Shown here one piece after another: positions 44,835-58,071 of a stretch of DNA of 64,000 bases; position 1 is the first letter of the stretch; every line of letters begins with the position of its first letter. Location: NCBI GenBank assembly GCA_950097015.1, contig CATNEN010000038.1, forward strand, positions 15,618,001 to 15,682,000, written 5' to 3'. Origin of the DNA: Macrostomum hystrix (taxonomy: Eukaryota > Platyhelminthes > Macrostomidae). The notes beneath the pieces are model-generated. The model did not search any database and was not told where the DNA came from. It saw only the letters and a list, made by a program, of their open reading frames with translations. The translations under genes were made by a program, and so were the position numbers.

Positions 44835-47800
44835 CTAGGCTGTAGTGCTGCTGCGGCTGCTGCTGCTAACAGCCTTACTAGTCTGCAGGCTGCGATAAAC
44901 GTGCAGCTGGTATTCGCTGCAGCTCTTGCAGCAGTTTCTGCGCAGTGACGGATGCGCGCACAGCGCCGAGGCCTGGTAGATGCGGCACACGGGTGACAGG
45001 TCCTCGCAGCCTGTCAATGGGTATAGGTCACTGGGGAGTTGTGCGCAAGTGCTGAACGTGGACAGCTCTTTGTTAAAATACTTCAGCTGTTAAGAGAGCG
45101 ATGTCACACGTGAAACGGGGACTTTTGTCAGGGGTGTAATCTGTTCGGACATTGAGGTCACCTGTTTAGACATTGAGGTCACCTGTTTAGACAGGAATGT
45201 AACCTGTTCGACAGGAGTGTAACCTGTTAGACAGGAATGTAACCTGTTAGACAGGAATGTAACCTGTTAGACAGGAATGTAACCTGTTAGACACAATAAG
45301 CGTGCTAGATGGAGGCATATAATGTTAAACTCAATCTGTCCAAGAAAGAGAAAGAGCTTATTCACCCAGCCTCTCGCAGGGGCCATTGTAGCAGGCCTTG
45401 TAGCCTTTGGGCAGTTCTAGATCTTCGCAGGCAATGCCGGCCGGCCCGCCGGTTTTCTGCCAGACGCAGCGAATCTGCCGACTGCTGAAGCCGTAGGCAC
45501 CGCAGGACACGGAGCACTGGGTTGGGAATTGAGCATCCTTCAGTATCTATTCGATTAAATCATCACCCAATTCTCTGTTAAATCAGCCCTTAATGCTATA
45601 CTGTAATAGTCTGAAATCCTTTTAAATTATCCCTAATCCTCTATCCGCAAGAAGAAAGGAAAGAGATGAGACACAGGAGAGATGATACAGTTGAGAGATG
45701 AGACACAGGAGAGATCAGACAGGTGAGAGATGAGACACAGGAGAGATCAGACAGGAGAGATGAGAACAGTGGACAGATGAGACTGGGGAGAGATAAGTCT
45801 GGGAGAGATGAGACAGGGGAGAGAAGAGACAGTGGACAGATGAGGCAAGGGAGAGATGAGACAGGGGAGAGATGAGACAGGGGAGAGATGAGACAGGGGA
45901 GAGATGAGACAGGGGAGAGATGAGAACAGTGGACAGATGAGACTGGGGAGAGATAAGTCTGGGAGAGATGAGACAGGGGAGAGAAGAGACAGTGGACAGA
46001 TGAGGCAAGGGAGAGATGAGACAGGGGAGAGATGAGACAGGGGAGAGATGAGACAGGGGAGAGATAAGTCTGGGAGAGATGAGACAGGGGAGAGAAGAGA
46101 CAGTGGACAGATGAGGCAAGGGAGAGATGAGACAGGGGAGAGATGAGACAGGGGAGAGATGAGACAGGGGAGAGATGAGACAGGGGAGAGATGAGAACAG
46201 TGGACAGATGAGACTGGGGAGAGATAAGTCTGGGAGAGATGAGACAGGGGAGAGAAGAGACAGTGGACAGATGAGGCAAGGGAGAGATGAGACAGGGGAG
46301 AGATGAGACAGGGGAGAGATGAGACAGGGGAGAGATGAGACAGGGGAGAGATGATACAGTTGAGAGATGAGACACAGGAGAGATCAGACAGGTGAGAGAT
46401 GAGACACAGGAGAGATCAGACAGGTGAGAGATGAGACACAGGAGAGATCAGACAGGTGAGAGATGAGACACAGGAGAGATCAGACAGGTGAGAGATGAGA
46501 CACAGGAGAGATCAGACAGGTGAGAGATGAGACACAGGAGAGATGAGACAGGTGAGAGATGAGACAGGTGAGAGATGAGACAGGGGAGAGGTGAGACAGG
46601 GGAGAGATGAGACAGGGGAGAGATGAGACAGGGGAGAGGTGAGACAGGGGAGATGTGAGACAGGGGAGAGATGAGACACAGGAGAGATGAGACAGGTGAG
46701 AGATGAAAAGGGGGAGAGATGAGACAGGGGAGAGGTGAGACAGGGGAGATGTGAGACAGGTGAGAGATGAGACGGGGAAGAGGTGAGACGGGAGAGGTGA
46801 GACAGGGGAGATGTGAGACAGGTGAGAGATGAGACGGGGAAGAGGTGAGACGGGAGAGGTGAGACAGGGGAGATGTGAGACAGGTGAGAGGTGAGACAGG
46901 TGAGAGATGAGACGGGGAAGAGGTGAGACGGGAGAGGTGAGACAGGGGAGATGTGAGACAGGTGAGAGGTGAGACGGGAGAGATGAGACAGGGGAGAGAT
47001 GAGACAGGGGAGAGGTGAGACAGGTGAGAGATGAGACGGGGAAGAGGTGAGACGGGAGAGGTGAGACAGGGGAGATGTGAGACAGGTGAGAGGTGAGACG
47101 GGAGAGATGAGACAGGGGAGAGATGAGACAGGGGAGATGTGAGACAGGTGAGAGATGAGACGGGGAAGAGGTGAGACGGGAGAGATGAGACAGGGGAGAG
47201 GTGAGACAGGGGAGAGATGAGACAGGGGAGAGATGAGACAGGGAAGAGGTGAGACGGGAGAAGTGAGACAGGGGAGAGATGAGACAGGGGAGAGATGAGA
47301 CAGGGGAGAGATGAGACAGGGGAGAGGTGAGACAGGGGAGAGGTGAGACAGGGTGTACTGTAGAGTAGGTGTTAGGAGGAGCTAAGGGCCGGATTTGGGA
47401 GCTTCGAGGGCCGCATCTGGCCCGCCGGCCGGAGGTTGCTGACCGCTGCTCTAAACCAATATCCCTAATCCCCGAAAAGACGACTTATCGCCCTAATCAT
47501 CCTCTAATCCTCTAATCTAATTTATTATCCTAAATCCTGGGACATATTGTCACTAATCCTCTGAAAGTTATACTAAAAGATTGTCTCTAATGCTATAATA
47601 ATTCATTGCCAAAACCTCAGAAAGATTATCAATAATCCTTGAACAGATTTTCCTTAATCCTTAATTAAAAAATGGATGATCCCCTAATCGCCTAATTAAT
47701 CCTCGAGTACATTAGAATTAATCCTCAAATATATTATTCTTAATCCACTAATAGAAGATTCGCAGTCCTCTATCACTTTCCTCACCTTGGACCAGGGTCC

Positions 47801-50800
47801 GGTACGCCACTCGGGCTGGCAGAGTTCGTTACGGCACTGGTGTACAGCTTCAGGCTTTGGCTGGTGAGCACACTGGGAGTCCAGCAAAGTCTCATTGGCC
47901 TGGTTGACACATTTCACCCGCCTGGTTAGCAGTGAGAAGCCGGTTGAGTAGCAGCGACTGGTTGAGCACTGATTGGCGGATAAAGGTTAGAAGATTTAGC
48001 TGATTTTTTTATGTAAAAATAGTGACGATAAAATATATTCGTCGTGTTTTCCTCCTCCTTTGTCCAAGACTTGGCCATTCTTAATTAGAAGTTGTAGTTT
48101 TCACCCTTCAGTCTCACCCCCCTGAAGTCTCACCCCCTGAAGTCTCACCCCCTGAAGTCTCACCCCCTGGAGTCTCACCCCCTGAAGTCTCACCCCCTGA
48201 AGTCTCACCCCCTGGAGTCTCACCCCCTGAAGTCTCACCCCCTGAAGTCTCACCCCCTGAAGTCTCACCCCCTGAAGTCTAAACAACCATGAAGTTCCTT
48301 ATCTTCCTTAGGTCTAACCTCCCTGAAGTTCTTTGTTTTTTCATTCGGGATTTATTCGGGAAATCCGAGAAACATCCAATGGGGAATGGTACGAGAATAT
48401 AGTAACGTTTACAACTTTTTGTAACCCGAGCCTCGATTTGTAGCTTGTAAGTCCAAGTCGTGCGAAAAGTACACAATCAATAAAAGTGAGAATAATAATG
48501 TGAAACCTTAATTGCTATTCGCACCTTTCGGTGAATTTCTAAATTTCTGTGTGTAATCTGAGACGAATGCAAATAAACAATGACCAAAGCCCTTTACAAC
48601 TCGACCTTTCGACTGCAGTAGGAATGGAATAGTTTATCTTATCAACAAAATTCATTTTTTATCGCGATTCGATTCAGAGATTTCAATTTTGAACCTTTCC
48701 GAGCAATTCTGAATTTGTGTAATTCTGGTGGCGTCACTGCTCATTCGCATAGTTTTAAAGCGATTTTGTGTTCGTTGGCAAGACACTCAACTTTAACCAG
48801 CTGTAAACTGGGTGCCAGCATCGGCAGGGGTAGAAATTTTGAAGGTGTCTGGTGTACACGGTGTCCATGGACTGAGCAACTGTACAAAGCTGTTAGAAGC
48901 GGCTGTGTAGCAATTTTTATAATCGTTACTTATAATGTAAACTATATATTTTAAGAAAAAATTAAAGAAATCGTGTCCTAAAAGTACAGAAATCGTGTCT
49001 TAAAAGTACAGAGATCATATCCTAAAAGTACAGAAATCGTGTCCTAAAAGTACAGAAACCATGTCCTAAAAGTACAGAAACCAGGTCTTAAAAGTACAGA
49101 AACCAGGTCCTAAAAGTACAGAAACCAGGTCCTAAAAGTACAGAAATCATGTCCTAAAAGTACAGACACCAGGTCCTAAAAGTACAGAAACCATGTCCTG
49201 AAAGTACAGAAACCAGGCCCTAAAAGTACAGAAATCATGTCCTAAATGTACAGAAACGTGACCGTACTCACCTCGGTGTCCCAGGTACCGGTGTGCCACA
49301 CCGGGCAGGTGTGGGTGCCGCAACTCTCTTCAATTGGAGGCCTCTGGCCGAGCAGTTTAGCGCAGGTCTCGTCTGGCACCACCGCGTAGGAGCTGCTTCT
49401 CAGCTGTTCGCAATGCACCGTCCGAGTTCGGCGACCGCGCCCGCCGCATGGCACGGAGCAGGATGTCCACGGACCCGGCATCCACAGCACGGCGTCCCGA
49501 TTGGGAGAGTCCAGTGGAGTCAGCCGATTAAGTCCGCTGGTCGCGCTCGAGTTGGACTGCATTAGCAGCATTATGCGCGGCAGGTAGGCGTGTACGTAGG
49601 CCTCGTAGGCCGTGTGGGAGTGCAGGCTCAGGCTGGAGTTCACGCGGCCGGCTGACACCTGCCGGGTTCGGATGATTTTTGATTATAATAGGTATTATAA
49701 TTGACTGGCCGCAAACGCTTTAAACAGTTACTTTGTTAAGCCGCTAAAAGCTTTAAATGTTATCTTTAACGAAAAACCGACCACGTACAAATAGTCTCTT
49801 TGATGAGCCGACAACACCCTATAAAGTCTCTTTTATCATCGAACAGCACCCTAAATAGTCTCTTTGATGAGCCGACAACACCTTAAATTGTCTCTTTGAT
49901 GAGCCGACAACAGTCTAAGTTCTCTTTGATGAGCCGACAACAGTCTAAGTTCTCTTTGATCAGCCGACAACACCCTAAATTATCTTTGATGAGCCGCCAA
50001 CACTCTAAACTCTCTTTGATAAGCCGACAAAATTATAAATTATCGCTTTGATGAGCCGTGAACAGTCTAAGTTCTCTTTAATCAACCGACAGCACCCTAA
50101 ATTCAGTTTGATGAGCCGCCAACACTCACCTCATAGACTCCGCTATCCTTCGGCCTGAACCTGTTGATGATCAGGTCACCGTCAACGAGGCAAACCCGAC
50201 GTTGGCAAGCGGCGACAGTCGCTGCCGCAGCCACACCGCCGTCCCGGTGGCCCAGGCGACGCCAGCGCAGATCAGCCGGCTTGAAATTGGCCACCCGGCA
50301 GTGCAGCCGCACCCGGGTGCCGGGAATCATCGTGGCCACCTGGCCGCACTCCACTTGCAGACTCTCTCGACGCTCAATCTGGACTAAGATGCTGGAGGCG
50401 GCCGGGTGAAACTCTGGCACCCTGGCCGCCGCGGTGGCGCTGATGCACTTGATGCGGTACTCCCGCAGGGTCTCGTCGTCAACCTGGCACTTAGTGAACA
50501 GCACCGGCGGCAGTAGGCCGCTGCAATGATTGAGGCTGACTGGCTGAGTGGCGTTGCGCAGAGTTCGCAGATCGGCGGTGAGTTGGACGCACTGCGGCCT
50601 GCTGCGCATCCTGCCGGTTTCATTGCACAGCCGCTGCTCTGAGCTGCCCGGGGGCGAGAAATGCACCCGGCACTGAAGCCCAGGGTGAGGATTGAAGGAT
50701 GAGAGACTGATGTCTTCACCTCCCCGAATTCTCGCCTCCCCGAATTCTCACCTCCCCGAATTCCCTCCTCCCCGAATTCTCGCCTCCCATAATTCTCACC

Positions 50801-53800
50801 TCCCCGAGTTCTCACCTCCCTGAATTCTCACCCCTTCATTCTCTCTTTCCTGAACTCCCACCTCCCTAAAGTCGCGCCTCCCTTGTGTTTCACCTCCCTG
50901 AAATCTCACCTACTTGAAGTCGCGCCTCCCCAAATTCTCACCTCCCCGAATTCTCGCCTCCCCAAATTCTCACCTCCCTGAGTTCTCACCTCTTCGAATT
51001 TTCATCTCCCCGAATTCTCACCTCCCCGAGTTCTCACCTCCCTGAATTCTCACCTCCCCGAATTCTCACCTCCCTGAATTCTCACCCCTTCATTCTCTCT
51101 TTCCTGAACTCCCACCTCTCCGAATTCTCACCTCCCCGAATTCTCATCTCCCTGAATTCTCACCTCTCTAAAGTTTCGCCTCCTTTTTATTTCACCTCCA
51201 TGACGTCTCACTTCCCTGAAGTGTCACCTCCCTGAAGTGTCACCTCCCTGAAGTGTCCCCTCCCTGAAGTGTCCCCTCCCTGAAGTGTCACCTCCCTGAA
51301 GTGTCACCTCCCTATAGTGTGACCTCCCTGAAGTAGTTAGCCTTCAAAATACCTAAGGTATTTGCACCAACCTTTCCAGGCGAAAGAATGTAGTGCGGCT
51401 CACAGGTCGGCTTGAGTACGCAGAACTTACGAGCGTGCGGCTTCTGAAGATGAGTACATTGGCCTGGTCTGAGTTGATATTTGGGACCGTCGGCTGTGTC
51501 CACCAGCTGATGACACTCTACTGAGCGCGTCTGAGAAATGGGAGAAAAATTGAAAACGGCCTCATTAACTGTGGGATAGTAATTGCGAGAGTGTAGCTTC
51601 AAAATGGTACAAAGTATCTGTGGAAGTTTGGCTTCAAAATGGCATAATGGAACTTGGGAAGTGTGGTTTCAAAATGGCACAATGGATCTAAGGAAGTGTG
51701 GCTTAAAAATGGCACAATGGATCTGACGAAGTGTGGCTTCAAAATGGCATAATGGAACTTGGGAAGTGTGGTTTCAAAATGGCACAATGGTTCTAAGGAA
51801 GTGTGGCTTAAAAATGGCACAATGGATCTGAGGAAGTGTGGCTTCAAAATGGCGCAATGGATCTGAGGAAGTGTCTTCAAAATGGCACAAATGATCCGTG
51901 GAAGTGTGACTTCAAAATGGCACAATGGATCTGACGAAGTGTGGCTTCAAAATGGCACAATGGATCTGACGAAGTGTCGCTTCATAATGGCGCAAAGGAT
52001 CCGTAGAAGTGTGGCTTCAAAATGCCATAATGGAACTTAGGAAGTGTGGCTTCAAAATGGCACAATGGATCTGAGGAAGTGTCTTCAAAATGGCACAAAT
52101 GATCCGTGGAAGTGTGACTTCAAAATGGCACAATGGATCTAAGGAAGTGGCTTAAAAATGGAACAAATGATCCGTGGAAGTGTGGCTCCAAAATGGCACA
52201 ATGGATCTGAGGAAGTGTGGCTTCAAAATGGCACAGTTGTTGGACACAACAGTAATGCCATAGACTATTCAGTAAAAATGTAAATATTACATCAAAATTA
52301 AAGGGAATCAATATACGTAATAGAAATTATTCCTAGTCGTAATTCTCTTCTGTATTACCACAGTACAATTCAAAGCATAACAAAGTACAAGTACATCGAA
52401 TTCTTTTTGTAAGCAACTTTTTCTTTCTCTTTATCTACTAGCTATCCATCTAATTGGTATCTATGATTTCAAAGCTACTCGGATGATTGATTTGCGTCCT
52501 TATTCATTAGCAGAAGCAATTTGATAGAGGCTTCGAAAATTGTTCTGGCCTTCTAAACAACTATTTTGGACTTTAGGGTGAATCAGCTGGTTGTAATTGC
52601 TGTTCGACTATATTTAGAAGGCAGGATAACCTTTGTAATTTATCATCATCCATGAATCATTACCGAGCTTAATTAAAGTTGTATTGAACAGTCAGAAGAT
52701 TATCGTTCAGGGGAAAAAATTGTCCCAAACTAAATTGGTCTACTAAAGTATTGCTATCCAACAGTTTTATGTTTTTCTGTCTAACATGTGCACGACAGAT
52801 TCCATCAGAACAGGTGTGTAATCCTGTCCAAAAGAAGTGTTATTCAGTCTAACAGGTGTGCAATCCTTGCTAACAGGTGTGCAATCCTGGCTAACAGGTG
52901 TGCAATCCTGGCTAACAGGTGTGCAATCCTGGCTAACAGGTGTGCAATCCTGACTAACAGGTGTGCAATCCTGGCTAACAGGTGTGCAATCCTGGCTAAT
53001 AGGTGTGCAATCCTGGCTAACAGGTGTGCAATCCTGGCTAACAGGTGTGCAATCCTGACTAACAGGTGTGCAATCCTGACTAACAGGTGTGCAATCCTGA
53101 CTAACAGGTGTGCAATCCTGGCTAACAGGTGTGCAATCCTGGCTAACAGGTGTGCAATCCTGGCTAACAGGTGTGCAATCCTGGCTAACAGGTGTGCAAT
53201 CCTGGCTAACAGGTGTGCAATCCTGGCTAACAGGTGTGCAATCCTGGCTAACAGGTGTGCAATCCTTGCTAACAGGTGTGCAATCCTGGCTAACAGGTGT
53301 GCAATCCTGGCTAACAGGTGTGCAATCCTGGCTAACAGGTGTGCAATCCTTGCTAACAGGTGTGCAATCCTGGCTAACAGGTGTGCAATCCTGGCTAACA
53401 GGTGTGCAATCCTGGCTAACAGGTGTGCAATCCTTACTTTCTCTCCGAGTCCGCAGGTCCTGGAGCAGTTGCCCCAGGGTCCGGCAATCCATAACGGGCA
53501 GCCGTCCCACCGGTAGCAGGGCAGTAGCAGATCCGGCTTTGGCTCCAGCGCTTCGCATAATCCAGCGTCGTTGGTTGCAAGTCCGGTTGCTAAGTCAACG
53601 CATTGGAATGGCACTATGAGGGTGCCTGAAAATTTTAAAAGTAAAAAATTAGCGCCTAGTCTAACAGACCTATTAGGTGATTCGCAAAGGTATAACGGGT
53701 GATTCAAACAGTTCAATCAATGATTCAATCAAAATCTCATATTTTTGGCTCACCTAGCTGTTTAAGAAACCGAATAAATAAGTATTCACCAATCAGAACT

Positions 53801-56800
53801 CACCAACGTCAGAGCACCTGGCTGAAGAGCACCTTATCTCGCTGTCTAGATTCCATCGCCACTGGTGAGTGCCATTTGATCGAGTGGCTGAAGCCGCTGA
53901 TGCAGTTGGGCAATGTGGCGGCGCCGAACACTCAACGGAATGGATATTCGGCCGAGGGGACGCTGAAAAATTTCCGTAGTTTCGATTCGGGATTTCGGGT
54001 TCTGAATTCCTTAGTTTCGATTCGGGATTTCGGGTTTTAATTTCCGTAATTTCAATTCAGGATTTCGGGTTTCGAATTCCGTAGTTTCGATTCGGGATTT
54101 CGGGTTTCGAATTCCGTAGTTTCGATTCGGGATTTCGGGTTTTAATTTCCCTAATTTCAATTCAGGATTTCGGGTTTCGAATTCCGTAGTTTTGATTCGG
54201 GATTTCGGGTTCTGAATTCCGTAGTTTCGATTCAGGATTTCGGGTTTCGAATTCCGTAGTTTCGATTCGGGATTTCGGGTTTCGAATTCCGTAGTATCGA
54301 TTCGGGATTTCGGGTTTCGAATTCCGTAGTTTCGATTCGGGATTTCGGGTTCTGAATTCCGTAGTTTCGATTCGGGATATCGGGTTTTGAATTCCGTAGT
54401 TTCGATTCGGGGTATCGGGTTTCGAATTCCGTAGTATCGATTCGGGATTTCGGGTTTCGAATTCCGTAGTTTCGATTCGGGATTTGTGGTTATGAACTCC
54501 GTAGTTTCTGGTGGTGCCGGGTGAGAAAAAGTGCAACGAATTAATATATGGTAAACAGCTGCTAGACTGTACCGTATTTGCCTATTCCTAACTCATATAA
54601 AATGTTACAATGCTCAGACAGGGTTCATAGGCTCATATTTGTTGAGCACAATCCGTAATGTGAACTCATCCATCATCAGAGTAGCCTCAGCTCAGTCTCA
54701 GATGCGCAAATAATGATAAACGCAGACACTAATAATAAATCCCTAAAACTATTATCCTACTGGTAGAATGTCCTGTGTTGCAATATTCTCGATACTACAA
54801 TGTATCGATACTAAAACACGAGTATAATATGTATCGGGAATATGTAGCGAATCGGGATAAACTATATGTTAAATTTATTTGAAAGGCGGAAAAAGAGGTC
54901 AGGAGAGAGGGAGACAGAGGATTTCTGTACTCACCTGAGCAGTTGTCATCTGGCAGGCGTCCAGCATTCGACTTGGCAATGTGCAGCCTTGGTGATTTAC
55001 CAGTTAGCGGCATCAGAGCCGACGAGTTGCTGGCGAAACAGCCGAACTTCAAACTGCGCGTGCCAGGCGTTTTAGAGCCGCAGGTAGCGTTGCAGCCGTT
55101 GAAGCCGACGATGGCCCAACTGTTTGCAGGTGATAATTGCGTGACATCAAGAGTTATAGGGTGTTACCGGGTGTTAGACACTGTTGTCATCCTATTAGTC
55201 AGGGTGTTAGACACTGTTTTCATCCTATTAGTCAGGGTGTTAGACACTGTTGTCATCCTATTAGTCAGGGTGTTAGACACTGTTGTCATCCTATTAGTCA
55301 GGGTGTTAGACACTGTTGTCATCCTATTAGTCAGGGTGTTAGACACTGTTGTCATCCTATTAGTCAGGGTGTTAGACACTGTTGTCATCCTATTAGTCAG
55401 GGTGTTAGACACTGTTGTCATCCTATTAGTCAGGGTGTTAGACACTGTTGTCATCCTATTAGTCAGGGTGTTAGACACTGTTGTCATCCTATTAGTCAGG
55501 GTGTTAGACACTGTTGTCATCCTATTAGTCAGGGTGTTAGACACTGTTGTCATCCTATTAGTCAGGGTGTTAGACACTGTTGTCATCCTATTAGACAGGG
55601 TGTTAGACAGCTCTAGTGGTTAACTTTGAAATAATTTTTTTCAGTTTGACATTTCGCTGATAAAGTTGGAGTGAGTAATACATCACAATGTTATTTTATG
55701 ATCTCGTTCGTCTTCGATTAAAGTAAACAAGGCAATTAATTTTTTGCAATTTTAGTCTCCACGAACTGGTTCAATTTCTAATTGCTTAGAACAGGCAGGA
55801 TTGCAGTGTATGGCAATGAATCCAGGAATTTGGATAAAAAATATATTGCCATGTTATTTTCTTAATTTCGTGTTGTAATTCAAGTTCTGTTTGATTTAAA
55901 GTAACAAAAATTAAGCGAATGGTTTCAAAACCAGTTGTTGCGTCTTTTAGTTCGGTTTTGTAATAAATCTTTTCCTGTCTGGTATTTTTGTCAGTTTTAT
56001 TTGAAGTCCACAAGCAGGTAAATTTATTAAATTGCTAACATTTAGCTTCTACGGAACTTTATGATCGTACTTAGCTATAAATCATTGTTAAAGCCAACCC
56101 ATTAAATTAAGCCAACTCGGCAGAAATTACTAAAAAAATCTATCCATTGTGTGCTATTTGAAACTAACCGAATGAAAATACAGGTATCGGCTTAAAATTT
56201 CAGTTATCAGTTATCAGCTATCAGTTATCAGCTATCAGTTATCAATTATCAGTTATCAGCTATCTGCTATCAGCTGTCAGCTATCAGTTATCAGCTATCA
56301 GTTATCAATTATCAGTTATCAGCTATATGCTATCAGCTGTCAGCTATCAGTTATCAGTTATCAGCTATCAGTTATCAGCTATTAGTCTATCAGTCTATCA
56401 GTTATCAGTTATCAGCTATTAGTCTATCAGTCTATCAGCTATCAGCTATAAGCCATCAAATGAATGTGGCTTCGCCGCGGAATCGAGCTCAATGACCTTG
56501 GTGCGAGAAGTTGACGCGTTAGACCCGCTATAAGCTAAAAAGTGTTATGGTACAGTCTATCAGCTTTGCTAACCCTAAATTTCAGTCGATGAGAATCGAA
56601 TAAATCGCGTTGTTATGCCACCTTTTTTGATCAGCATGGTGCAGTTAAGAATTTATTCTGCTTATAATATTTCCAAAGCGGCATGAATAGAAATACATTT
56701 TTTGTTTGAAAAGGTCTAATTCAAAAGAGAAAATTCAACGCTACCTTTATAGCGCGTCCGCGTCATCTCCCGTAAGGGGAAAATAATTTTCTAGCTCGTA

Positions 56801-58038
56801 GTTCGCTTTTGTTTAACCTATATGAAATATTATCGAAACGATCCGTAACTAGAGTTTCGGGAATTAAAACATCAAACGTGCCGTTGCACGTTTAATAATA
56901 TTTTATGAGTGTTAGCAATGCAATGCTACGGGAGGCTATAACCTGAAAAGATAACTGAACTTAACTCCCACGCCTAAAACTCCCATTTTCCATACAATTT
57001 TTGATGGCCCTGTTTGCTAAAAAGGCAGTTTTTTATGAGCCGTATTTCTGAAAACTACCTATAAGCACAGCTTAGTAAGCAGAAACCGACAGGCTATGCA
57101 GATAGTGGATAGCTGATAGTGGATAGCTGATAGTGGATAGCAGATGGTGGATAGCTGATAGTGCATAGCTGATAGTGGATAGCTGATGGTGGATAGCTGA
57201 TAGTGGATAGCTGATAGTGGATAGCAGATGGTGGATAGCTGATAGTGGATAGCTGATAGTGGATAGCAGATGGTGGATAGCTGATAGTGGATAGCTGATA
57301 GTGGATAGCTGATAGTGGATAGCAGATGGTGGATAGCTGATAGTGCATAGCTGATAGTGGATAGCAGATGGTGGATAGCTGATAGTGGATAGCTGATAGT
57401 GGATAGCAGATGGTGGATAGCTGATAGTGGATGGCTGATAGTGGATAGCAGATGGTGGATAGCTGATAGTGGATGGCTGATAGTGGATGGCTGATAGTGG
57501 ATAGCAGATGGTGGATAGCTGATAGTGGATGGCTGATAGTGGATAGCTAATAATGGATAGCTGATAGCTGATAGCTATGAGTTGATAACTGATAGCTGAT
57601 ATTTGATAGCTGATAGCTGGTTTCTAATCATAGCTCAAGTATGAGATTATCAAAAAATTTTCTGCAACATCTCTTAGTCTAGCGATATAGAATAGCATTG
57701 AAGCCTTCGTACTTACTGACCAACATGCACTTTTACAACCAACAGCGGGGTTGAACAAAACACAAAATCATGACTGCCCATCTTAATACACACAGCTAGC
57801 TAGCTGTATTAGTGGACTGAAAATACAGTGTGTGACCTCGGGCTCTCTTGGATTTTACACGAGTGGCTCTCAAGCTGGCCAGCCATATGCAGTGTATTGA
57901 GTAGTCCCCACTACTCAATTGGAATGGGTGGGGAGCGGAGAGTGAGAGTGGATATGTGAGTCCAGGTGAACTCGGGTTGTGCCTTACTCAAATACTCACC
58001 TGGCATCGGATGAGGCTGCGGTGCAAGTGTTCTTCTGA

Positions 58039-58071
<33 letters not shown>

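Noticed and set aside
53970-55612. CRISPR-like direct repeats of 33-35 bp
   Set aside because: The copies abut with no unique spacers and lie in introns of an animal gene, so they are minisatellites.
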